Assembly: GCA_028694545.1 (NCBI GenBank)
Contig: JAQVKV010000226.1
Coordinates: 1 to 5,449 of the forward strand
Source: Zavarzinia sp.
Lineage (GTDB): Bacteria > Pseudomonadota > Alphaproteobacteria > Zavarziniales > Zavarziniaceae
Length of the DNA: 5,449 nt
Direction of reading: 5' to 3'
In this document: one piece after another, positions 1 to 5,449 of the stretch
How the letters are laid out: each line of letters opens with the position of its first letter
Numbering within the stretch: the stretch's first letter is position 1
The notes under the pieces: model-generated
Told to the model about the DNA's origin: nothing
Seen by the model: only the letters and a program-made list of their open reading frames with translations
Database searches by the model: none
Position numbers and translations under genes: made by a program

Positions 1-949
1 TGGGGGTCCAGTCGAGGTCGCGCTTGGCCTTGGCGATGTTGAAATAGTGATGGGTCACCATGTAACGGACCGAGAAGCGGGTGAGTCCGTTCTCGGCGTT
101 CAGCGTGCCACCCTTCAGGGTGTCGAGCGCCTCGGCCGCTGCCGCGACGCCATAGGCCAGCCAGAAGGGCACCTTGCCCGTGATCGGCGGATAGCCGAGC
201 TCGAGGATCAGCTTCTCGATGAAATCGAAGAAGGCGATGGGTTCGCCATTGGTGATGAAATAGGCCTCGCCGGCGGCCGGGCTGGCGGGGCCAAGCTTGC
301 CCTCGGCCGCGACCACCGCGTCGACGAGGTTCGAGATATAGGTGAAGTCCGACAGCTTGTCGCGATTGCCCACCGCCCGGTTCAGCTTGCCCGCCTTCGC
401 CTTGTCCAGGATCGCCGGGATGAAGCGGTTGTCGCCGGCGCCGAAGATCACATGGGGGCGGATCGCGCAGGTATAGGTTCCACCCGTGCCGTTGAAGGCG
501 AGCGCCTTCTTCTCGGCCGCGATCTTGCTGTCGGCATAGGGTGCCTGGGAGATCGAGGAATAGGGCAGGCTTTCGTCGCCGTTCTCGATGTCGCCGCCTT
601 CATAGACGGCGCTGGCCGAGGAGATATAGACGAGGCGCGGGATGTGATGCGTGGCGCAGGCCTGCAGGATGTTTTCCGTGCCGCCCAGATTGACGGCCCA
701 GACATCCTCCACCCGGTTGTGCTTCGTGTGCACGAGGGATGCATTGTGGATCACGCTGTCCATGCCTGAAAGCGCCGCTTCGACCGCCGGCTTGTCGCGA
801 ATGTCGAGCTTCACGAAGCGGACGTCGTCGCGGAACGGCTTGTCGTTCATGTCGGCGCAGGTCACCTCGTGACCAAGGTCCGCAAAGCGGTCGACGAGGG
901 CGCGCCCGACGAATCCCTGCCCACCCGTGATGAGAATTCTCTTCTTCAT
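1..949 (-). CDS. 3-beta-hydroxysteroid dehydrogenase/NSDHL-like NAD(P)-dependent reductase (3' end beyond the window)
   Basis: Extended short-chain dehydrogenase of the NAD-dependent epimerase/3-beta-HSD group, probably cytosolic. Reading from the ATG at 949 gives 316 residues with no stop before the left edge. The N-terminus has the Rossmann motif TGGQGFVG (residues 8-15). The catalytic set is a serine in YISSAS (108-113) and YxxxK as Y138-A-D-S-K142. Later stretches such as IRPHVIFGAGD (163-173), DFTYISNLVDA (201-211) and FITNGEP (231-237) resemble the sterol C-4 decarboxylase ERG26/NSDHL and the olefin-pathway reductase OleD, which share this fold. The last visible residues, DLDWTP, match the usual near-C-terminal LGYxP position, so perhaps 10-25 residues are missing. 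It is the last visible gene of the minus-strand set, 8 bp after the hydroxylase stop. Its GAGAG ribosome site (955-959) overlaps that stop, suggesting coupled translation. The family is clear. The choice between steroid dehydrogenase, decarboxylase and beta-keto reductase is open. Confidence 0.88.
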   Translation of the reverse strand, partial: MKKRILITGGQGFVGRALVDRFADLGHEVTCADMNDKPFRDDVRFVKLDIRDKPAVEAALSGMDSVIHNASLVHTKHNRVEDVWAVNLGGTENILQACATHHIPRLVYISSASAVYEGGDIENGDESLPYSSISQAPYADSKIAAEKKALAFNGTGGTYTCAIRPHVIFGAGDNRFIPAILDKAKAGKLNRAVGNRDKLSDFTYISNLVDAVVAAEGKLGPASPAAGEAYFITNGEPIAFFDFIEKLILELGYPPITGKVPFWLAYGVAAAAEALDTLKGGTLNAENGLTRFSVRYMVTHHYFNIAKAKRDLDWTP

Positions 950-957
950 TGTCGCTC

Positions 958-1632
958 TCACTTGTCGGTGCCGAAGGCCTGGTCCCAGAAGGGGAAGATG
1001 GAGGCGTAGTTGTAGTTCATGCGGAAATGATGGGTGTCGTGCTTCGTGGTCCAGAAGTTGAACAGGCGGAAGGCCGGATGCGGGAACACGAAGTTGGTGT
1101 GCACCAGCACGTTGATGACCGAATAGACGAAGAACACGATCAGGAACGAGGTGGCGGACACGGGCCCGAGGATCCACATGGCAAGCAGCAGCAGCGCGAG
1201 GCCGGCGAAATTCTCGGCCGGGTGGAGATAGATGCTCTCGGGTGCCGTGGGGAAACGGATCAGGTGATGGGTGCGGTGCACGTATTTCAGCACCGGCTTC
1301 CAGTGCATGAAGCGATGCAGGAAGTAGTACATGAAATCATAGAGCAGCAGGACGCCCAGCGTCTCGCCGATGAAGCCGGCGATGGTCGGGAAGCCCTTGT
1401 AGATCACGGCATCACCGAAGAGGTAGAAGAAGCCGATCATCAGCGCGGTGGAGAACAGCCCGTTCAGGCTGACGTTGATCCATTTGCGCATCGGCGGGAT
1501 CTGCGGGCTCTTGGGGATACGGATGCGGTACTTGTCGAAACGATGGTTGTTCGACATCCAGTTGAAGAAGGCCATGATCGAGCCGTTCACGGCGAGCGTC
1601 ACGCCCCAGATGATGAAGAAATTGGTGTCCAT
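958..1632 (-). CDS. Membrane diiron hydroxylase, fatty acid hydroxylase/sterol desaturase superfamily
   Basis: Predicted integral-membrane non-haem diiron enzyme of 224 residues that would use O2 to hydroxylate or desaturate a lipid-like substrate. The histidine clusters typical of the superfamily are all present: H106xxxH110 (HRFMH), H119xxH122H123 (HRTHH) and H198xxH201H202 (HDTHH). Extra histidines at 137 (LHPAE) and 178 (HTN) lie where the family often has further metal ligands. Hydrophobic segments at about 4-24, 57-76, 82-104 and 143-177 would span or enter the membrane, with the clusters facing the cytoplasm. At 224 residues it is shorter than eukaryotic C-4 methyl oxidases (near 300) but normal for small bacterial members. 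The start at 1632 follows a GAGG ribosome site (1640-1643) with 7 bp spacing and lies 24 bp after the aldehyde dehydrogenase stop. No ferredoxin or reductase gene to supply electrons is visible. Family assignment is firm; substrate unknown. Confidence 0.92.
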   Translation of the reverse strand: MDTNFFIIWGVTLAVNGSIMAFFNWMSNNHRFDKYRIRIPKSPQIPPMRKWINVSLNGLFSTALMIGFFYLFGDAVIYKGFPTIAGFIGETLGVLLLYDFMYYFLHRFMHWKPVLKYVHRTHHLIRFPTAPESIYLHPAENFAGLALLLLAMWILGPVSATSFLIVFFVYSVINVLVHTNFVFPHPAFRLFNFWTTKHDTHHFRMNYNYASIFPFWDQAFGTDK

Positions 1633-1639
1633 GACTGTG

Positions 1640-1643
1640 CCTC
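1640..1643 (-). promoter_or_regulatory. Ribosome binding site of the hydroxylase gene
   Basis: Reads GAGG on the minus strand, 7 bp before the ATG at 1632, inside the 24 bp gap after the aldehyde dehydrogenase stop. It supports 1632 as the start. Confidence 0.6.
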
Positions 1644-1656
1644 GTCGTTGAGCCGG

Positions 1657-3243
1657 TCAGCGCATCAGGCCCATGAGGGCGCCGAATTTCGGCCCCAGGC
1701 CGCGCGCGAACATGAGACGGATGGTGTGGCGCGCCTTGTCGTAATCCTTCGGCCCCACGGGATAGAGTTTCGGCGGAATGGCGAAGGGCAGGCGATCGCT
1801 CAGCACCGCCTTGGCGTTGGTATAGGCGCGCAACCCGTCGCGCCCGTTCATGCGGCCATAGCCCGAGTATTTGACGCCGCCGAAGGGCAGGTCCTGATTG
1901 AGGTAGCAGAGGCCGAAATCGTTGAGGCAGGTGGCGCCGGCCTCCAGTGCCGCGGCGATCCGCTCCGCGCGCGCCTTGTCCTTCGTGAAGACCGAGGAAT
2001 GCAGGCCGAAGTCGATGCCGTTGGCGACGCGGATCGCCTCGGCATCGTCCTTCACGCGCATGATCAGGGCGACCGGGCCGAAAACCTCCTCCCGCGCGAT
2101 GCGCATCTCGGGCGTCACGTCGACCAGCACGGTCGGCGGGTAGAATTGCCCGGGGCCGTCCGGGATCCTGCCGCCGGTCAGGGCCTTCGCGCCATGGGCC
2201 AGCGCGTCGGTCACCAGGTCGTCGATGACGCGCATCTGCTGGCGTGTGTTGATGGCACCCACGTCCACGGTGCCGGGCGCCTTGGGTACACCCTGGCGCA
2301 GAGCCGTGGCCCGCGCGCCGAATTCCTTGACGAAACGGTCGTAGATCCCGTCCATCACCAGGATCCGCTCGGAAGCGATGCAATTCTGTCCGAGGTTGAT
2401 GAAGCAACCGCCCAGCGCCGAATGGACCGCATGCATCAGGTCCGCGTCGTCGCAGATGATCATGGGGTCCTTGCCACCCAGTTCCATGACCACGGGGGTC
2501 AGGTGTTCGGCGCTGCCCTCGATGATGCGCCGGCCGTTGCCGACGGAACCGATGAAGAGGATCTTCTGCACCCTTGCGCGGACCAGGGCCGCACCGGTCT
2601 CGCCGAAGCCGTTGACGATGCGGACGAGGTCGGTCGGCTGGCCGGCACGGGTCAGCGCCTCGTCGATGATCGACTGGAAGAATAGCGTCGACCAGGCGAC
2701 CGCTTCGGACGCCTTGATCACCACCGCGTTGCCCGCCATCAAGGGCGCCACGAAGGAACCGAAGATGTTCTGGAACGGATAGTTCCAGGGCACGATGCAG
2801 GCGACGACGCCCAAGGGGTGATACTCGATCCGTCCCTTCTTGTGCAGCAGCATGCCGGAGGGCATCTTCTCCGGCTTCAGGTGCTTCTCGCCGTTCTTCA
2901 TGACCCAGCGGATCTTGTTGCAGACCGGCATGACCTCGCCCAGCAGGGCGTTTTCGAACGTCTTGCCGCTGTCCTCGACCACCGCCTTGCAGATGTCGTC
3001 CATCCTTTCGATGACGACGTCGAGCAGGTGGCGCAGCACCGCGCGCCGGGTCGCGAAGGATGTCCGGCCCCAGGCCGCCTGCGCCTTGCGCGCCCGCTCG
3101 ACCGTGGCGCGCACGTCCTCGGGCGTCGCCACGGGCACTTCGCCAAGGGATGCGCCGGTGGCCGGGTTGATGCAGTGGATGACTTCGGCCGAGGAACGCG
3201 GACCGACGTTGGCCTGGGCTTCGGCCATGGTGACGATGCTCAT
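1657..3243 (-). CDS. NAD(P)+-dependent aldehyde dehydrogenase
   Basis: Aldehyde dehydrogenase superfamily enzyme of 528 residues that oxidises an aldehyde to the carboxylic acid. All catalytic landmarks are visible: N154 in VPWNYPF, the cofactor-binding lysine K177 in VIKASE, the general base E254 in MELGGKDP, the nucleophile C288 in GQNCIASE, and EEVFGP (385-390). The C-terminal oligomerisation region includes LPFGGVKYSGYGR (452-464). About 45 residues follow the normal domain end (roughly 484-528); this basic, partly amphipathic tail may contact the membrane. The frame is open far upstream to 4242, but the chosen ATG at 3243 has a strong AGGAG site 7 bp away, and everything upstream lies antiparallel-frame inside the GMC gene. 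The start overlaps the GMC stop as ATGA, a usual sign of translational coupling. Its natural partner is therefore the GMC enzyme, whose aldehyde product it would take. The sequence style recalls the long-chain or ALDH22-like group, which is a weaker assignment. Confidence 0.95.
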   Translation of the reverse strand: MSIVTMAEAQANVGPRSSAEVIHCINPATGASLGEVPVATPEDVRATVERARKAQAAWGRTSFATRRAVLRHLLDVVIERMDDICKAVVEDSGKTFENALLGEVMPVCNKIRWVMKNGEKHLKPEKMPSGMLLHKKGRIEYHPLGVVACIVPWNYPFQNIFGSFVAPLMAGNAVVIKASEAVAWSTLFFQSIIDEALTRAGQPTDLVRIVNGFGETGAALVRARVQKILFIGSVGNGRRIIEGSAEHLTPVVMELGGKDPMIICDDADLMHAVHSALGGCFINLGQNCIASERILVMDGIYDRFVKEFGARATALRQGVPKAPGTVDVGAINTRQQMRVIDDLVTDALAHGAKALTGGRIPDGPGQFYPPTVLVDVTPEMRIAREEVFGPVALIMRVKDDAEAIRVANGIDFGLHSSVFTKDKARAERIAAALEAGATCLNDFGLCYLNQDLPFGGVKYSGYGRMNGRDGLRAYTNAKAVLSDRLPFAIPPKLYPVGPKDYDKARHTIRLMFARGLGPKFGALMGLMR

Positions 3244-4895
3244 GCCGGTTCTCCTGCGGCTGCGCGGCGCGGCGGGGTGAAGGGAAGGATGTCGGCGCCG
3301 GCGTCGCGCCGCTCCGCCAGCATGAAGTCGGCGGCGCGCCAGGCGATCATCATGCTGGGCGCGTTCAGGGCCGAGACCGGGATCTCCGGCACGGCGGAGG
3401 CATCGGCGACACGGACATTGGCGAGGCCCTTCACCCGCAAGGACGTATCCAGCGGGCTGTCCGCGTCCACGCCCATGCGGCAGGTGCCGCAGAAATGGAA
3501 GGTGGTCATGGTCGCGCCGTGGACCCATTTCCACAGAGCCTTTTCCGGGACGGGCTTCGCGCCGGCCGAAAGCGGACGGGTGCCAGCGGCCTTCAGCGCG
3601 GGTTTGGCGGCGATGGCGCGGGCTCGCTCGATCGCGGCGCGCATGACGGCGCGGTCTTCTTCGGTCGCGTAATAGGCGGGATCGATCCTGGGCGGTACGG
3701 CGGGATTGGCGGAGACGACGCGGACCGAGCCGCGCGACGTCGGCTTGCCCAGGATGACGACGATGCCGAAGACCGAGCCGACGAAGCGGCGCAGCGACGG
3801 CAGCCGGAAAGCCGCGTTCACGAGGCCCCGGAACAACCCGCGCAGGATCCTCGAGTGATAGAGCCTGCCGGGCAGCGCGAGGATCGGCACCATGCGCTGC
3901 ATGGATTGCTGCAGCGAGGCGGGCGCCGCATAGCAGACATAGCAGGTGTCCGGTGCCGCGCCGCGCTGGCGGCCTTCCGGTGCCCGCGCGGCATCGAAGC
4001 CGTAGAGCTGCGGATACTGGAAATCGATCGGCGCGTCGGCGCGATAGAAAATGCAGACGTTCGGGTGGTCCTGCAGATGCCGGCCGACGCCGGGCGCATC
4101 CAGTACCGGGGAAATGCCGGCGGCGACAAGATCCGCCTTCGGGCCGACCCCCGAGAGCATGAGGAGATGGGGCGTCACCAGCGCGCCGGCGCACATCACC
4201 ACCTCGCGCAGCACGGCGGCCCGGCGCACCATGCCCCGCCATTCGTATTCGACGGCGACGGCCCGGCGCGCATCGTCGAAGACGAGGCGGTGAACGGTCG
4301 CCCCGGTGCGGAGCGTGAGGTTCGGCAGGGTGGCGTCATGCAGGAAGGCGCGGTAGGAACTGCGCCGCTGCTCGCCGCTGTAATTCATGTCGTTGCAACC
4401 GGCAACGCCGGCCAGATCGCCGTCGTTCATGTGGTCCTTGCGCGCGAAGCCGGTGGCCACGGCGGACGACAGGAAGGCTTCCGCGAAGGGCGTCGGTGGC
4501 CGGGGGCCGATGCCTATTCGGGATTCGACAGCGTCGTAGGCAGGCGCGATGTCGTCCCAGCGCCAGCCTTCGGGCCAGGCCTCGAAGTCGTGGCGATCGC
4601 CCCGCGTATAGACCATGCCGTTGACCGAGCCGCTGCCGCCCATTCCCCTGCCGGTGCCGATGAAGACGGAGCGGCCGCCGCAATGTGCCTGCGGCGCCGA
4701 CATGCGGTGCCACATCAGCGCGTCGTTGGCGAAAGCATATTTGAAGCCATCGGACGACAGGGTTTCGGGATGAGCCGTTGCCGGCTCCCCCGCCTCGAGC
4801 AGGAGAACCGTGTCGACCTCGGACAGGCGCGCGGCGACGATGCAGCCGGCCGAGCCACCCCCGACGACGATGTAATCGAAGGATTCTGTATCCAT
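3240..4895 (-). CDS. GMC-family FAD-dependent alcohol oxidase/dehydrogenase
   Basis: Glucose-methanol-choline oxidoreductase of 551 residues, the usual family length, predicted to oxidise a primary or secondary alcohol to an aldehyde or ketone with FAD. The N-terminal dinucleotide fold is VVGGGSAG (residues 10-17), followed by LLLEAG (31-36), whose glutamate binds the FAD ribose. GMC signature 1 is at 83-99 (GRGMGGSGSVNGMVYTR) and signature 2 at 237-252 (GALVTPHLLMLSGVGP). The active-site pair is H467 in FHFCGTCRMG and N511 in SALNAPS, as in choline oxidase-type enzymes. No signal peptide is seen, so it is likely cytoplasmic or at the inner membrane face. Residues 340-375 form an unusual arginine-rich hydrophobic stretch. 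The ATG at 4895 begins right before the FAD fold; an in-frame ATG at 4982 is rejected because it lies upstream of the predicted transcript start. It is the first gene of the operon and overlaps the aldehyde dehydrogenase by 4 bp. Alcohol dehydrogenases of AlkJ or polyethylene glycol dehydrogenase type are possible relatives. Confidence 0.95.
   Translation of the reverse strand: MDTESFDYIVVGGGSAGCIVAARLSEVDTVLLLEAGEPATAHPETLSSDGFKYAFANDALMWHRMSAPQAHCGGRSVFIGTGRGMGGSGSVNGMVYTRGDRHDFEAWPEGWRWDDIAPAYDAVESRIGIGPRPPTPFAEAFLSSAVATGFARKDHMNDGDLAGVAGCNDMNYSGEQRRSSYRAFLHDATLPNLTLRTGATVHRLVFDDARRAVAVEYEWRGMVRRAAVLREVVMCAGALVTPHLLMLSGVGPKADLVAAGISPVLDAPGVGRHLQDHPNVCIFYRADAPIDFQYPQLYGFDAARAPEGRQRGAAPDTCYVCYAAPASLQQSMQRMVPILALPGRLYHSRILRGLFRGLVNAAFRLPSLRRFVGSVFGIVVILGKPTSRGSVRVVSANPAVPPRIDPAYYATEEDRAVMRAAIERARAIAAKPALKAAGTRPLSAGAKPVPEKALWKWVHGATMTTFHFCGTCRMGVDADSPLDTSLRVKGLANVRVADASAVPEIPVSALNAPSMMIAWRAADFMLAERRDAGADILPFTPPRRAAAGEPA
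3251..3255 (-). promoter_or_regulatory. Strong ribosome binding site of the aldehyde dehydrogenase gene
   Basis: AGGAG on the minus strand, 7 bp before the ATG at 3243 and inside the last codons of the GMC gene. It decides the start, because the same frame stays open for about 1 kb upstream. Confidence 0.8.
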
Positions 4896-4975
4896 CCCCC
4901 TGCCTGCCCCCCTCCGCTCTTGCCGCTTGCGACCGGTGTATCCGGTAATCGTTCTTGCAAAACCAGTAATTTCAA
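4896..4975 (-). promoter_or_regulatory. G-rich 5' leader of the operon
   Basis: Predicted untranslated leader of about 80 nt between the inferred transcription start and the GMC ATG. Its last 20 bases on the minus strand are almost all purine, with runs of six and five G around GGAGG (4911-4915) and AGG (4903-4905). The GGAGG core is 15 bp from the ATG, farther than ideal, while the shorter G-rich AGG lies 7 bp away, so which one the ribosome uses is unclear. Confidence 0.4.
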
Positions 4976-4985
4976 TTACCATACT
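4955..4985 (+). promoter_or_regulatory. Possible weak promoter for the TetR-type gene
   Basis: TTGCAA (4955-4960) could act as a -35 box, with TACCAT (4977-4982, 16 bp spacing) or CATACT (4980-4985, 19 bp spacing) as a -10 box. Each matches consensus at about four of six positions. It would overlap the operon promoter and the palindrome, allowing autorepression. The assignment is tentative. Confidence 0.3.
4966..4979. promoter_or_regulatory. Perfect 6-2-6 palindrome, probable repressor operator
   Basis: GTAATT-TC-AATTAC is a perfect inverted repeat placed directly over the predicted start of the operon transcript, just downstream of the -10 box. A protein bound here would block the promoter. 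The divergently encoded TetR-type regulator is the obvious candidate. Related half-sites flank it: CCGGTAAT at 4942-4949 and CCAGTAAT at 4963-4970 are 21 bp apart, about two helical turns, and ATGGTAAT reads on the minus strand at 4975-4982. Confidence 0.6.
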
Positions 4986-5009
4986 AGAAAGCGCGGTTCT
5001 GATTGTCAA
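4981..5009 (-). promoter_or_regulatory. Sigma70-type promoter of the four-gene operon
   Basis: On the minus strand a perfect -35 box TTGACA (5004-5009) is followed after exactly 17 bp by TAGTAT (4981-4986), which matches the -10 consensus at four of six positions including the critical first T, the A and the last T. Transcription would begin near 4973-4975 and read into the GMC gene. The region is markedly AT-richer than the coding sequence on either side. This is the only good promoter seen upstream of the operon. Confidence 0.75.
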
Positions 5010-5039
5010 TGATGCAGGGAGCGAAACGAGCCGGACAGA

Positions 5040-5449
5040 ATGATGAGCGTCGACGACAAGCCCGAAGCCACCCCCGCCTTGCGCAGCCCCGGCCGCGCAC
5101 GCAATCAGGCGGCCGCAGCCCTTCGCGCGGCGAAGGACGCGCTGTCGCGCGACCACATCATGGAAGTGGCGGAGCGGGTTTTCGCCGATCACGGCTTCGC
5201 CGCCGCCCGCATGCAGGATGTGGCGCGGGAGGCCGGCATTTCGCTGGCGACGCTCTATCAGTTCCATCCGGGCAAGAAGGAATTGCATCGGGCCGTTCTG
5301 ATCGCGCGGCACCAGCAGATGGTGGCGGCGGTCATGTCCAAGGTGCAGGAGGCGCTGGCCAGGCCGCAATCACTGCCGCAGATGCTTTGGGTGATGAAGG
5401 CGCATCTGAGTTTCCTGCTGAACCATCCGGAGTATCTGCGCCTGATCCT
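5040..5449 (+). CDS. TetR/AcrR-family transcriptional regulator (3' end beyond the window)
   Basis: DNA-binding repressor with 136 residues visible before the right edge; the family is usually around 190-220. The TetR_N domain covers about 36-84: a first helix (DHIMEVAERVFADHGF, 38-53), then the helix-turn-helix with MQDVAREAGIS (58-68), and the recognition helix and exit LATLYQFHPGKKEL (69-82), the hallmark YxxFxxKxxL pattern. The visible ligand-binding part is helical and carries no clue to the effector. About 36 residues precede the HTH, longer than usual, basic and alanine-rich. The frame is closed by a TGA at 5010-5012 and the first start codon after it is the ATG at 5040 (a second follows at 5043), so the extension is real unless the later ATG at residue 41 is used. 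The ribosome site is weak (GAG 5028-5030). Transcribed away from the oxidoreductase operon across a 144 bp gap, it most likely controls that operon. Confidence 0.93.
   Translation, partial: MMSVDDKPEATPALRSPGRARNQAAAALRAAKDALSRDHIMEVAERVFADHGFAAARMQDVAREAGISLATLYQFHPGKKELHRAVLIARHQQMVAAVMSKVQEALARPQSLPQMLWVMKAHLSFLLNHPEYLRLI

Noticed and set aside
47..769. Plus-strand open frame opposite the reductase gene
   Set aside because: The minus strand encodes an uninterrupted 316-residue dehydrogenase with Rossmann and YxxxK motifs over the same span. The plus-strand product resembles nothing known.
949..2685. Long plus-strand open frame opposite the hydroxylase and aldehyde dehydrogenase genes
   Set aside because: It lies antisense to two genes with complete catalytic motifs, has no recognisable domain, and its product is dominated by His, Asp, Arg, Gly and Val, as expected when a GC-rich gene is read backwards.
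3244..4242. Upstream N-terminal extension of the aldehyde dehydrogenase frame to 4242
   Set aside because: The extension overlaps the GMC coding sequence in another frame, has no homology-like features, and the ATG at 3243 has a strong AGGAG site and the ATGA overlap.
4896..4982. Upstream in-frame ATG at 4982 (and the frame open to 5369) as the GMC start
   Set aside because: The ATG overlaps the promoter -10 region and precedes the inferred transcript start. The added residues are basic and do not look like part of a GMC protein, whose FAD fold begins immediately after the ATG at 4895.
3495..5012. Long plus-strand open frame opposite the GMC gene and across the divergent promoter
   Set aside because: It is antisense to a full-length GMC enzyme, runs through the promoter region, shows no motif and has the low-complexity Arg/Gly/Ala/His composition of an antisense shadow. 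The same applies to 2818-3672 on the plus strand.
5009..5040. ATGATG at 5009-5014 as an alternative start for the regulator
   Set aside because: It is in a different frame from the TetR domain, and the TetR frame has a stop at 5010-5012.

Overview
The window is a GC-rich, tightly packed bacterial segment. It holds one divergently transcribed regulator and, on the minus strand, a run of four oxidoreductase genes that looks like a single operon. The style suggests a Gram-negative bacterium, plausibly an alphaproteobacterium such as a sphingomonad: high GC, overlapping catabolic genes, and a GMC oxidase, aldehyde dehydrogenase and fatty acid hydroxylase together. That placement is inferred from gene content and composition only.

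Layout, in the order of minus-strand transcription. A divergent intergenic region (4896-5039) carries a near-consensus sigma70-type promoter pointing left (TTGACA, 17 bp, TAGTAT) and a perfect 6-2-6 palindrome lying over the predicted transcription start. Next come a GMC-family FAD alcohol oxidase/dehydrogenase (3240-4895), an aldehyde dehydrogenase with all catalytic residues (1657-3243, overlapping the previous gene by ATGA), a small membrane diiron hydroxylase of the sterol desaturase/fatty acid hydroxylase superfamily (958-1632), and a 3-beta-hydroxysteroid dehydrogenase-like NAD(P) reductase (starts at 949, runs off the left edge). On the plus strand, a TetR-type repressor gene starts at 5040 and runs off the right edge.

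Taken together, the enzymes can add a hydroxyl to a hydrophobic substrate, oxidise the alcohol to an aldehyde and then to a carboxylic acid, and oxidise or decarboxylate a neighbouring 3-hydroxy (or beta-hydroxy acid) centre. This matches, step for step, the chemistry of oxidative C-4 sterol demethylation (ERG25-like hydroxylase, then ERG26/NSDHL-like dehydrogenase), although the true substrate cannot be read from sequence. Lipid, terpenoid, alkanol or polyether degradation remain alternatives. The TetR protein probably represses the operon, and perhaps itself, through the palindrome and GTAAT repeats in the shared promoter region.

No RNA genes, insertion sequences, CRISPR arrays or terminators were found. 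All space between minus-strand genes is 24 bp or less. Long open frames on the plus strand opposite the operon are read as antisense shadows.
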